Origin: Gymnogyps californianus
Lineage: Eukaryota > Chordata > Aves > Accipitriformes > Cathartidae
DNA length: 64,000 nt
Assembly: GCF_018139145.2 (NCBI RefSeq)
Contig: NC_059481.1
Coordinates: 4,018,368-4,082,367 of the forward strand
Direction of reading: 5' to 3'
Part shown: positions 23,224 to 35,600 of the stretch, piece by piece
Layout: the number at the start of each line of letters is the position of its first letter
Position numbering within the stretch: the stretch's first letter is position 1
Translations under genes and position numbers: made by a program
Notes under the pieces: generated by a model
The model's input: only the letters and a program-made list of their open reading frames with translations
What the model was told of the DNA's origin: nothing
The model's database searches: none

Positions 23224-26003
23224 CCAGCACATCTTCCATCCTATGAGATTATGAGTTTCTTCCTTGCAAAACAGATGAGCTCACTGAGAGATAATTTTGT
23301 GATGGCCAGATAGCTTCAATATAAGATTGAGCCCATCATCATTAGTCCAATTAATGCTCCTTTTTATACCAGTAAAATAACTGATGCGCTGATAAACTGC
23401 CTCAGTCCATTGTTACTGCAATATCCACTGCTGCTCTGAACACATCCATGTAATCAATATGGCCCACTAAAAGGTTTCTAAATGAGTTAACTCTTCCAGG
23501 AACCAGTCAGATTTCTGAGGGACTATTTGCTTATAAAATCTCATGCTTTTTGTTCTGCTTCTTTTATTTACAGAGGCATTAAGTCCAATCAGGAGCTGAT
23601 CACACACACTTGAACAGAGCATAATATGAATGTCGCATGCTATTATTGTAATAGAAGTTGAGCAAGGGAACCTGGCCTTGAGGCTACTTTTCCCATGTAA
23701 AAAAAATACTTAACCTAACCTGCATCATTCTGACAGAACTAGGTTAGGGAGTGACTATATGTGCAGTTACATTGGCAGAGCACAATGTACCATGAGGGAC
23801 GGGAGAAGGGTAGCCAAAGACAGTAAGCTCTTACTCCAGCTCAGCAGCAGCCAGAACAGCATCTCCTAGAACAGCCTGAGTAACATGATCAAAAGGGCCT
23901 GTTTTGCCACCATGCTAAGCTGCAGCCCATCATTTAACACGAACTGGGTCTCCAGTGTCCCTGTTCTTTTTCAGGGGCATTGCCCCCACTCACTCTGCTG
24001 CAGGTGCAAACAGCAGTGCAGCTCCCAGGACAGCAGAGAACTACATTCTTGTTTAAAGGGTGCGGCTGTAGCTACAGTCATTCAGGTTCCTGCCCTGTTT
24101 TCTGGAATAGATTAGAAACGTTCCCAGGAGCCACACAAAATCTCTCTGAATGCCTAACTTTACTGCACGTCCAGGAGAAACACATCTCTCGGGTCAGCCT
24201 CTTCCTGCTCTGCTTCAGGGGAAGGACTGTGCGGAAGACAAACCTGCACACATTTCTCAGGGGGTTTGGAGCTTCTGTTGTTGGCTCCAATTAAAAACCC
24301 CAACTAAAACTGTAAAGCCTTTTAAAAAACTTTGTTAACCTTCTATAAGGCAAATGCTTGAACTTCAGACTTACTCATCCACAAATCTCTTTTTTGAATC
24401 CAACACTCGGATTTCGCATATTTGCTGCATTCTGGAGATACAGGTTTTCCAGCAGCTGCAGATACCCATGCAAAAGCAATCACTCCTACCTGATGCCTCC
24501 AGCATTATATGAGAACTTCACAGCCCAAAATGCAACTGCCGAGTCTCCTCTGAAAGTTAACTCCAGGCAGCCACATACCAAGCAATAATGCTGGGTGCTG
24601 TATATGTGTTAGAGGAGCTACAGAGAGATATTTTTTCACACTTAAAAGTAGTCATCACATGCTTATAGCCTATTATGGGGGCTAGGCAGTGAATTCTTCT
24701 TGACCTAAACAGAGCTTTTCACCTGTTCATCACTATCTGCTGCTCATGTTGCCACTAGAAATGCAAAAAGGCAACTCTGTCTCCCATGCTGAAACACAGC
24801 CCTTTAATGAGTTCATTTTGAATTGTGCCTCAAAGACCAGACAGAGATGGTAGTAGGATGCATAGCTTTCAAAAACTTGTTAAAATCCTTCTGGGAGACA
24901 AAATAGCGTACATTTTTTGAGGGGTTCCCATCTGTCTGAATTTCTGATTTGTTTTTTGCAGCTAAGACAGCTCAGATGGGACTCAGCTGAGAATACATAT
25001 CCTGAAGCTGGGTTTCTGAAGTTTTCTTCACACCAGGATGGTACCTGCATAACAAAATTCATAAGCTGCAGAGCTGCAGCTCGGGCCCAATGTCTCTTCT
25101 GCCTTCTTCAGATAAGGAGGGTTACCCAGACCCAGATCCCAGAGAGAGAGTGCTCCTGAATGGACCCTGCAGCAGTTCCTCACTGCCAGGTACAGCTGCA
25201 GGGGAGCAGCTGGTGACAGGGATACAGCACTGAGCTTTCTGGACTGGCTCCGACTGGTTGATGCCTCCGGCCAGCGTAGCACTCCACCATTCCTGTTGGT
25301 CCTGCTACAGCTCAAAGAGACCCTGTAGCTACTACAGACCCAGCTCTCAGCTGGCCCAGGTGGTCAGCACTAGGATTTGTTTGTTTGTTTTTAAATCCCT
25401 TTGGAGATTGTTTACAAAGGCTTTGCGGTCCATGAGAAGCATGAGGGCCACTTTGAAAGGGTGGTGTCCCCAAAGGCAATGAATTCTACATTGCTTCAGT
25501 TGTAGAACTCTGCCTTACAGTCCCCATCCAGGGAATTGAGCCAAAGATAGCTACATCTTCCAAATAAAGACTTTGTGGAGGCTGCATCACCCTCCAATGT
25601 TTTGAAATTTCCAGTGGACCACATCAGTCATGGTGAAGTGAGAAGCGGCATTTAAACTCAACCTTTCATCAAGAAGTAGAACCTCATCTGTGATAGGGAA
25701 AGCATCTTCTTGTTTCAATAATCACACATCTGTCAGAATCCTTTTGGCTCCTATTACAACATATATTGCCTAAAAATAATTGCTTGTTTCCTGTTGTTTC
25801 AGTTAGTTTGCTCTGTGTGCCTGGCAGCATTTTGCAGAGTTTCACTGTTTCCCCAAGACTGCCAATCAGTTTTCCCCGTTGTTTGTGTGCGTTTTTCACA
25901 CACCACACAGAAGAGGAAAACATTAAAAAAAAGAAAGGAAAATGTGATTATAATCGACTTAAAGTAGCTGGGGGCAAGAGATATGTAGCACCATGAACTC
26001 CTC

Positions 26004-26020
26004 TTTTTTTTTTTTTTTTT
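26004..26020 (+). repeat. Poly-T tract
   Basis: Seventeen T in a row between unique sequence. An A-rich AAAAAAAAGAAAGGAAAA patch lies about 75 bp to the left. No element assigned. Confidence 0.9.
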
Positions 26021-26356
26021 AAAGTGATTGCATTTCAAATTTACTAACCCTATTTAGCTGTAGAAGACAGTCTCTTTCTGTAACAAAAGTTAAGAGTGCA
26101 AGTTCTCAGACTATCACTGTCTGTGGCAATTTCAAAATCAGCTGAGGAAACAATTTCATCTCTGTTGATTAGATGGGGCATAGATACATTGACTAAGTAA
26201 GCATAAGAAGTCAGTGATCAACATAACTTCTGCTTAGTACTTACTTACATTTTTAGAAACACAAGGTTGGGTAACATGTTATTCTTTTTAGGATGGAAAA
26301 AAAAGCAGGTAGTTATCAAGACAAGAAACCCAGAACTTTAGGGGTTTTTTCCCCCC

Positions 26357-26386
26357 AGTAATTAGTAATTAGCTCTACTAATTACA
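26357..26386. promoter_or_regulatory. Cluster of three TAATTA homeodomain-type cores
   Basis: Three TAATTA hexamers occur within 30 bp. The second and third form an inverted repeat (GTAATTAG, 5-bp spacer, CTAATTAC). TAATTA is the shared core of many Antp-, LIM- and paired-class homeodomains. Any enhancer role is inference. Confidence 0.35.
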
Positions 26387-29300
26387 GATCTTTAGTTCTA
26401 CTTTTCTTTGTTTAATCAGTCCCCAAGGGTAAGATCTGCACCCCTCCAAAGAGGGGCACCTACTTTCAACTTTTCTCTCCCAGCAGCTCAAGATGCTCCT
26501 CTAGACACCAGTCTAATCCAACAGGCTGCCTCTGAGAGCCGAGTCACAGGAAGCTACATAGCACTTCAGTGTGAGCAATTATGGAGAAATTGCCTCTTTA
26601 AACTGCTTGGTGCTAATATTTGTCACTGTTTACAGAAAAGCCTGCCTCAAGACAGAGGCTATCCAGCACATGTAGAGCTTCTATCTAGATGGGGATGGAA
26701 CTCATAGTATTTTCTGTGACTTTTATATCTGTGAGCAGACTTGATGTTTAATACAAACAGCTTCCTTCAACACACTTACTCATAACTAAGTCCCATCCGC
26801 ATCATGTGTTTGCTGTTCATCATAAGCTAGGGGAAGGCAAGAGGAACAAGAAGGAAAGAGCATGGTAATACTTCCGCCAAACAAGGACATCTTATCATCT
26901 TGATTCACCTCCTGTGGGCAGCAGACCGGGGAAGGGTTAGGAGGAGGATCTCTCAGACCCAGGTATAGTTAATCCCAAAGAGCTGACCAGAAGATGGCGT
27001 AAGAGGAACAGTTTTCAAAGAAAATCACCAGCTGTGGCCTGCTGACTGCAGCTGAGTCAACCATAGTGGGACCCTCTCTCCCAGCCACTCGGTAGATCCC
27101 ACGGGGCTGAAGCTGGCCTTGAAAGCAGGGGAGGTGCCCATTCAATGGGTGACATGGGCGGATAGTGGATTTAGTTCGTTAATTAAAGGGGTATTTTTGT
27201 TCTTCAAATCCAGTTTGCTCTGGAAATTTGACACGTTCCGAAAACCTGTAAAACATGAGTACAAAAAGGAAATAACATCTGAAAATCTTTTGAGGGAGGA
27301 GGGGAGAAAATAATTCTTAATATTCTTGGTTGGTTCTCAGAAGGCTGTGCAAACGCTACCCTCTTTGGCAGGTATCTCCTCACAAGAAGTCAGTGACAAT
27401 CAGGTAAACCTGGAGCATTCTTACCACTGCAGCTACTATGGGTCAGTATTCATCCAGGGGAAACCAAAAATCTGGACCTTCAAAGATAATTCCTTATGAG
27501 TTGCCATGGTTTTTTTCTTCTCCTACTAAGCTGATGTGTTAGTTCAGGTAATACATCTTGAATTAAACTGAACTATGAAGTTCAAGCAAAGAGTATTATT
27601 TCTAGACAACTGCTTCTATTAATTTAAATCACACCAATTTTCCTGTTCGGTATCTTGGGGAAACCACATGATATTTCCAGTATGGGATTAAAGGTCCCTG
27701 ATCATTTCACTCTCCTTTAAAATCTACAACATGCTTTATATTCTGAAAAAGCATCTAGAAATCTTTTTTTCCTGAGGTTCATACAGCCTTCATATGTTTG
27801 CAAATATTTGCTTTGACTCAGACTTATGTGGACCAGGGAATTAATTTTGTATGATAGCCACACAGCGTTGTGGTGAAGAGTTTTACCACCTGAGTGCAGT
27901 ACAGGACACAGTTTGATGTACAGCTTCCAGTGCAGGTCCATTGGCAATGGTTACAATTTAATGTTGTGAAAGGAAAACATGTTCACATTAATGTTCCAAA
28001 GCTAATCTATTCCATTTGATTAAACTGCCACATTTTCACAGGGGAAAAACTCAGTTTGGAGAAGCAGCAACACTCAATAATTATCCATTACTTCTTCCCC
28101 CTTTTAATATTCCATTTATTTCACTTTTCCCAACCCATTTTCAACTAGGAATCCTGGAAACTGTTCAAATCTGTCCTGATCAACCCTATGTCCCTATCTT
28201 ATATATGCTAATACATTAAATGCTCAAAATAAGAAGGGCTTTATATGAATGCTCCACATTACCTGTTAAACTGGGATCTGCATTATCACCCACTTCAGTT
28301 AGTTACTCAACCTCCAATGGCACTTCTACTCCTTCTGGGCCCTTTATCCATCCATAAAGATCCAAATGGCCTCAGTGTTAGTCACAGTCCGGACCCTCGT
28401 ACTCACTGTCACTTGGTCGTGCACATGAACACTGGGGGCCACACAGGTGAAAGGGTGCCCAGCTCCATGGAGGAACAAGTCCAACAACCACTGGAAGCTC
28501 CCTCCTCTGCACTGGCTGCATTGGATGATTCTCAATCCATCTGACACTTTGGGATGATGCTTCCTGATTGCATGTCCTGGAAAGTCCTGCTCTGACTAAC
28601 TTTGCGAGGGTAGCTTTGGGTCTCTTGGAAGCTAGGCAGAGCCACTTATCTTCAGAAGGAGATTATATGACAAGTAAGGCAGTGTTACAGACTGTTTTCC
28701 TCTGTACATCAGATGTTGGCTTTGGTACCTGGGATCCATCTGTCACACTCATAATCAAGCCAACTGCTTGGCAGACTGCTACAATGCTCTTCACATTTGT
28801 TTGATATTAACCTTCTACATTACTGATTTAGCTGTCAATTGACTACTGCTTCTTTTGCAGAATGTGCTAAGAAATGTTTGGAAAACACCCTGCCAATGAC
28901 CTAACTACGTACCATTTCAAATGTTTTTTGGTAATACTACCTTACATAAACAGTCTGCAAATATCCCCGTCTTCCTCCACAAGGAAACTCTCGTAACAGA
29001 CGTGTAATTTGTAGCACAGGGCCCCTAAATGGCAGAGATGAGACAGGAGACTCACGCTAAAGACTTTTCAATCACACAGTAGCAAACAGTTAAAAAAGAA
29101 CCTCTCTGAACACACAAGGTAGGTAATCAGTGGGAGAAAAAAAAGCACATGATCAGCTGTGAGCTACAGTGGAGGAACAAAGACCAAGAAGAAAGACTGA
29201 AAACAGTCTCCAGGTAGGTTCTTTGGGGAGGTTCAAAACTCCACCCATATCAGCAGGCACCTAAGCACCTTTAGAACACATGCTCAGAGTCTCTCAGCAG

Positions 29301-30084
29301 CTCACAACAATCAACTGTGGTTCTTCTTGGCCAGTTCTTAGTCATGAGATTTCTCCTCCTCCCCCGGCTCTGATTTTGCTGCTCAGTGGTTAACATTAAT
29401 ACTTCATAGCTGTCTTGGCCACCAGCCATTTCCCATGCCATGCTCTCCTGGCACTCCCCCCAATAAACCTTGAAAGTATTGTAAGGCAGGGGTGGGAGGC
29501 AATCCTGCATAGCCTCAGCTGTGGGTTTTTTCTATTGTCTGCATAGAAAAGGCAGCAGGGACAGAGTTTCATGGTTTGCAAGGCTCACTGAAGCATGCCG
29601 CGTGCCTCAGGGAGACAGCTGGCTATGTCTCCACCGATTTTTGCCCTTTGACAGCTCCCCTCCTATAAGTCATACACAGAAACAGTTGGCTGGGAGGCAG
29701 CTATGAATATTTGACAAGGGGAGCAAACACCGAGGCATGCTGAATTTTGAAGTTCAAAAAAAGAAGTACAAATGCACCCTCCAGCAGAGCAAACACAAAT
29801 TCCAGCGACCTGAGAACTAATATAATATATTGAAGCTGCAGTGAAAATTCTCTAGTACAGCTGATAATCTCTTCAGTTTATTTGAGTGTGAAAGCATTCA
29901 ATTTCCTAACAGGTGATTTCAACTCCACCTATTCCCTGTATAGCACCTCTTCGCCACAAGAGTGCATCCTTGCAGTATGCACTGGGCACATCTCCTCTTA
30001 CTGCAGTGTCAAGGTAACAATAACTTAAACACAGAGTTGGCTTGTGCCAACTGCCTTTATCACAGCCTTTGATAAGTACTTATT

Positions 30085-30410
30085 CCAGTACTTAAAGAGG
30101 GCCTACAGGAAAGATGGGGAGGGGATCAGGGAGTGTAGTGCTAGGACGAGGGGTAACGTTTTTAAACTGAAAGAGGGTAGATTTAGATTAGGTATTAGGA
30201 AGAAATTCTTTACTGTGAGGGTGGTGAGACACTGGAACAGGTTGCCCAGAGAGGTTGTGGATGCCCCATCCCTGGAAGTGTTCAAGACCAGGTTGGATGG
30301 GGCTTTGAGCAACCTGGTCTAGTGGAAGGTGTCCCTGCCCATGGCAGGGGGGTTGGAACTAGATGATCTTGAAGGTCCCTTCCAACGCAAACCATTCTAT
30401 GATTCTATGA
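30085..30410 (+). mobile_element. CR1 LINE, 5'-truncated 3' end
   Basis: This is a non-LTR retrotransposon fragment of the chicken repeat 1 family. The reading frame over 30044-30322 includes RHWNRLPREVVDAPSLEVF, the typical C-terminal end of CR1 ORF2 just after the reverse transcriptase, and stops at TAG (30320-30322). The short 3' UTR follows, with the usual GATGATCTTGAAGGTCCCTT segment. The element ends in the octamer repeat ATTCTATG ATTCTATG A at 30394-30410, the CR1 terminus used instead of a poly-A tail. The 5' end is lost to truncation at about 30085, as for nearly all CR1 copies. The copy is little decayed, since its frame is still open. The full reverse transcriptase and endonuclease are absent, so it cannot move by itself. 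Confidence 0.93.
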
Positions 30411-31534
30411 AATGCTTAGTTTGATATTAGATCTGGTTTATAGCATACCAAATCAATGGGATGGTAACAAAATGCCTTTTAACTAGATTTAAGACAGTAT
30501 TGTGTCTTAGGGCACTAACAAAACACTCCTGAATATCTAGAAAAACTGTCTCCAAAGCAATACTGTAGTTCTTTCTGGCCAACTTTCTTTGGTTTCCTTA
30601 CCACAGTACCCTTTCCCCTATCATGCTAACAAGGCAAAACTACCCTAGTAGTTTAACTCACAATTCCTTACCAGGTGCTGGCTAAGTCTTAGTCAGCATT
30701 GTAAAAAAGTTAATTTGTAAATTAATCTTCTCAGCAGACGATCTCAAAAGCATGTCTCTAGGGGTAGGAACCTAGGTGAATATATATAACACAATATCTG
30801 AAGTATACACTTGATGTTATGCAAACTCTCATAAAACCAAGACTTCAAGCCTTGTGTGTAAACTGGGCAAAGGGAAAACTGATGGAAATAGAAACCTCCT
30901 CAGGTTCCCCTTTCTAAAAAGAAACTGTTCCATCTTTTTGTGGATTTTGCCTTTCCCAGCTGTGCTTGTTCACTCCTGTTCTTGTGCTGCGTAGCTGGGT
31001 ACAGAGTCGGGAGCCTAAAGAGAATGATGATCCGAGTGTTACCTACTTTGGTCAAAGAACATTCTTGCTGAGACCCTATCAATTAACAGGAGCAGTGTGG
31101 CTGATCCCCAGACAGGCTATTTCATTGCCACAGGCATCTTTCTGGAACTTCAATGCTGCCTTCCCAGAAACCACTCCCTCTGGGAATGATCTTGTACTTT
31201 ACAGAAGTAGATGCATCACTGCTGGTATTTCTACAATTTCTCAATCACTGCTACCCTTGAAAGAAGCCAGTACAAACCCCTAGTAATGCCATTTAAGACA
31301 CAAAGGCTCTACAGATTACACACTTATTCCTGATAATTTTTCATGGGCTGACAAATGTTTGCACTGTTTTGATTTACAGCCACCCTGCACTGTTAGACTA
31401 TTTGTAAGGTCTGACTACCCGATACTTTGGGAGACTGTCTCATCTAGAAGATGTGCCAAAGAGACCGGGACCCAGACAGCTGGATCATTTTCCCAGCTTT
31501 GTCACAGGCCCTGCACGTGGGACCTCGCAACAGC

Positions 31535-31650
31535 CACACGAGGTCAAGCAAGTCACAAAGCCTGCTGGTGCCTCTGTTTCATTTTCACCTGTCATCTGTC
31601 TCATCTATTTAGATTGCCAGCTCTGCAGAACAAGGGCTGCTTCTTACAAT
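31535..31650 (+). mobile_element. Possible MIR/L3-type relic
   Basis: GAGGTCAAGCAAGTCACAAAG, then GTGCCTCTGTTTC, then CATCTGTCTCATCT and TATTTAGATTGCCAGCTCTG occur in the same order as the forward MIR middle and the TTTAGATTGTAAGCTCTTTG tail block of ancient amniote repeats. It has the same layout as the relic near 11740-11860. Diverged, and the call is by eye. Confidence 0.4.
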
Positions 31651-34600
31651 AAACACATTCAAGATCACAAGTGTGGTTTCTAGACACAACTGCAGTACAA
31701 TAGAAAACATGAAAGCAGAGCTAAGCTATTCTGCAAGACCGTCCACAGCATTAGGCTGGTGAGGCCCAAGAAGTACTGTCAGGACACGCCAAGGGCAGAA
31801 TTCATGACGAGTAAGATTGCTTATCTGAATGTCTAAAAGCAAATGAGAGCACACATTACAGTCATTAAATTCACTTAAGAAGAGGCAGACAACTAACATG
31901 TGACACTGTTGTGGATAAAGGACAGACAGTGTAGTCACTGAAATGATCCAACTAATAAATACTGGAGGCTGATCCAGGGAACGATCCAGTTTCCCAATGA
32001 CCTCAAAGGATTTTTGTTTTCCACTTCTTAAAAAGAAAGGAAGAAAAATTTCTTGCAGAAGAAAGGAGGATTAAACAGGGACAAAACTTATCAATGCCTT
32101 TGGTTAAGTGGATATATGTCAGAGAAAAATACTTATTGTGATGAGGGGTAGTTATAAATATGGAGTAGTCTGGGATGTGAAAACAGAGGCAGGATGTTGG
32201 TGCGAAGTGGTGGTATTCCTACTAGCAGACAATCAATAGCTTCCGGATAAAAAAGGGAAAATAGGGCAACAGAGAACAGCACTTTTAAAAAAAGCAGAAA
32301 AAACACCCTCTCATAGGCTGCAGAGGCCAATACTAGGAAATATGAACAAGAGTCTGATCCCAGAACAGATAAATATAAATATGTCCCAAATCTCACGCAA
32401 GTAGCTGATTACTAACAGCCTTGGGCAGGCAGGGACTAGTGACCAGAAAAGAAAATTAGACCTGAATATAAGGCTGCCCCTGGGATGGAGAAGACAGTAG
32501 GGCAGCAAGCCTTAGGCAGGCCAGGAAAGGCCCAGGTGCAGTAGGTTTAATGAATTTTTGAACTGAACATCTCAGTTCAAAAACTATGAAACTGTGACCT
32601 TTCACTCATCAGCTGACAGATTCTCCATCAGTAGAATAGACAAAACAGCCAGTGGAGGATGATGAGGTACTTTAAGTTTAGAGTAGTCTGATTATCAAAA
32701 GGAAGATTTAGTGCATCTCAGCAATTAAGATACAGCTGCTGCAGCTGTACCTGCCAGTTACTGGGTTTGGACTTTTAGGAATTTTCTGCCACTTTGAAAG
32801 CTTTCTGTACTAGAAAAGAACAAAATATCTGCCAAGACATCAGAGACTCTACCACCATGGGTTCATTAAGTGCAGCCCTAAGATGCGTTCAAGCAACATC
32901 CCTGCAACAAGGAGTGTGGTGTCTGGCATTTTTTTTCCCCTGAACATTTTTTTTTCCTCACTTGGGTTTATTCAGTCCTTGTTCTTCTTCCTTCTCTATT
33001 TCCCTGTTCTCTTTTCTACTGCCCTGTCCCACCATTCCCTTCTACAGTCTTAGCTACGGTATTATCGCAAAAAGGAGACTTGTGAGATGAATGTTAATCA
33101 ATGTATGTCAATGACTCAGAAGTCATTAACATAACTAAGCCTAACCTCATTACACAGTACTGTACACTGCCTGCTGAACAGCCACATACTCCTAAATACT
33201 GCTTTTCCATTACACAGTGAAGAACAGGCTATGTCCTGAATTTGGTGCTCTTTAGAGTTTTACTATTTACTGCAGAATAAACTCTGAGAATTACTTATTT
33301 ACACAGCAACTTCAATGAGCTAGAAAAATGCCAAAGCACCTATGGAAGAAATAAAGTCATGCAGTTCTTGGGCTTCTGTTTGACTGTTCTGAGTTTGGTC
33401 TCTCAGTGTTATGACATTACAAATATTAGACTAACTTCTTATTCTTTACTTTTATCTCACATCACTAACAAATCTTATATATCTGAGGTCAAAGTTAATC
33501 CAGAACAACTTCTGGTTGTAAGTCTGAAAAAGCACTCTCAAAATGGAGAGGAAACTTTGCAACAACACTAAAGTTGATCTTTTTGGTTTAAAGAAAACTT
33601 CCCTACTACAAGAAAATGCAAAGCAGCACATTTATATTCTCCCAGCATATTACCAGGCATTTCTTACCATCTCTTTTCAAGAATTTCAGGCAATAGGTCA
33701 AATCCTGCTTTCAGGCATATGTGATTAGCTGTGGATCAAATTAATCACAGGTGAAAACACAGCTGTGACAACCAGGTCAATGGGTCTATGCTTAAATCTG
33801 TCTTTAAAAGTCCAAATATAGGCAAAATTGCTTGCAAAATACTGCCTTAGCTTTCCTATACTTCTAATAAGCTGAAGTATAGTCTGTTAAGCTATTTTCC
33901 ACAATTTCTGGCTGAATCACTTGTAAAGTAAAGATATATTGCCCAGTCTACAGTGCTCTCCCTGTGGGAGAAAATGGCATCCAGAGGAACAGGTTTCATC
34001 TTTCTCACTATCCTCTTCTCTGCTCCAGACAGAGCTGGGAAGAGGTTGACCAATTCCACTCACCTTCTGCAATATTGCTCTATGACTTGATGGTTGGTAC
34101 TTGCATCAAAATCTCATTCAAGCCTCCCTCCAAGGAGCTGAGGACCTGCATTTGTTCACCACGCTCATTTGTGAGCAAAGACAGACGCCCAGAAACAGGC
34201 AAGCAAAGGACGCTGGTGTATGAGAGAGGGACCACTGCAATCTGTTCCTTGGTCTTGGCATCCTGCAACACCATTCTGTTGCTACAACAAAATTTGGTTT
34301 TATACACGCTGCTAAGAAGCTTTGAGCTGCCCCTAACACTGGACAGCGGAACTGGCACGAACTTTGACAGTGACATTACCAGTGGAAATAGCTCCTGGTT
34401 TTCTAAATGTCAGTGCTGGGGGGGTGGAAACTGAGGACTTCACTTTTGACTCTTTTGGGCCTGGTCAAATGGACAGAATGAAGGGACAAAGCATCAGGTT
34501 TTTGCCAGTGCCACTACCGATCCACACATAGCAGCTGTGTATCTGGGTCAGTGATTCAAGGGGCTTTCCCTTGGCAGAAAGGCTCTGTCCCAGCACTTTC

Positions 34601-35427
34601 CCAGGCTTTTGTGCATGGGGAAGCCTATGGCGCCTGCTGACAGAAGCTGAGAGACAGGTCTGGAGAGCTTCATGTCAACTGTCACCTTCCTGCTTTCCTG
34701 GTTTCTAGGAGAGCCAAGGAAGACAAATAACTTGTGGATCCAGGTCCTCCATTACCAAACAACACAGAAGGACAGAATTTGTCCTCCTCGCCCAGGCTAC
34801 CTCTACCAGTAACTGCTGTTGGTATCTTTTTATATCCAGGTGGATAAGGAATGACCAGGCAGCTGTGAGAGCTCAAAACCTAGCTGTTTTTTTCTCGCAA
34901 TCCAGGTTTAAGAGACTGCTCAGTCCTCTTCTGGTCCCTACAGCAGGTGGTTAAAACAGACAGCAAGCAATGAGTCATACCACTAACAGCAGAAGAATTG
35001 TTTTCATTATTTACCAGTCTCTGGGGTCTCTGTGCTGCTTGGAGACAGCCTACATCTCCTATCAATCATTTAACACATTCCAGTTCAGTGCAGTTACATA
35101 CGGCTCAGAGCACAGATCTTGTCCAGAAGAATCTCTCACTTAGTGCTCTTTTTGTGCAGCCTCCTCCCAACTCTCATACCTTCCCCAGCCTCATAACTTC
35201 TTGGCAATGGTTCAGTCCTTTTTCACTTTAAAAATTAGTGTTCATGAAAGGTGCCAGGCTGCCAGCACTCAAAACTGCAGCCTGATGTTCAACCACAGAG
35301 CCAGTACTGCCCAAGCAACAGGACATTATGTTGTGTGACACTGACCTGATGATGCGTCTCAGCCCTACCAGGGGCAGTCTTTAGAGATCAGTTACATTTA
35401 CAAACTAATTCATTTCTCACCTTCTAG

Positions 35428-35600
35428 CTGAGAACATGCTAGGTCCAGCCATACAGAGTTGGACTAAATATCCCTCTGGCTCTAGGATCCTGCCTCTCAC
35501 AGTGACCAAGCTAGATGCAGAGGGAAGAAAGCAAGAGGGAAAGCACTGGTCCCAAATAGCCTTCTGCAGATTGCAACTCAGAGACTTCCTGGTTTCGAGG
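35428..35600 (+). mobile_element. Possible ancient CR1/L3-like fragment
   Basis: The segment holds a string resembling old sauropsid CR1-type repeats: a GTTGGACTAAAT block, then AGGATCCTGCCTCTCACAGTG, then a GATGCAGAGGGAAG block and a run of CAAGAG. In order and spacing these recall the remembered consensus of CR1-related elements common in turtles and seen as relics in birds. Divergence is high and boundaries are approximate. Alignment against a repeat library would be needed to name the subfamily. Confidence 0.35.

Larger units (their letters stand above)
11341..30084. other. UBE2Q2 upstream region, no recognisable gene
   Basis: Apart from the relic, palindrome, MEF2-type, TAATTA and homopolymer features listed separately, I see no supportable gene here. 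Open frames reach about 60-130 codons on both strands with no known family and no consistent splice pattern. The sequence is AT-rich and CpG-poor, fitting intergenic or intronic DNA. Confidence 0.6.

Noticed and set aside
28245..28547. Overlapping 99- and 67-codon frames in a slightly GC-richer patch
   Set aside because: No family similarity and no splice context. The patch may be an old repeat, but none could be named.
30044..30322. 92-codon plus-strand open frame as a host gene
   Set aside because: It is the C-terminal end of CR1 ORF2 plus some flanking sequence, not a host gene.
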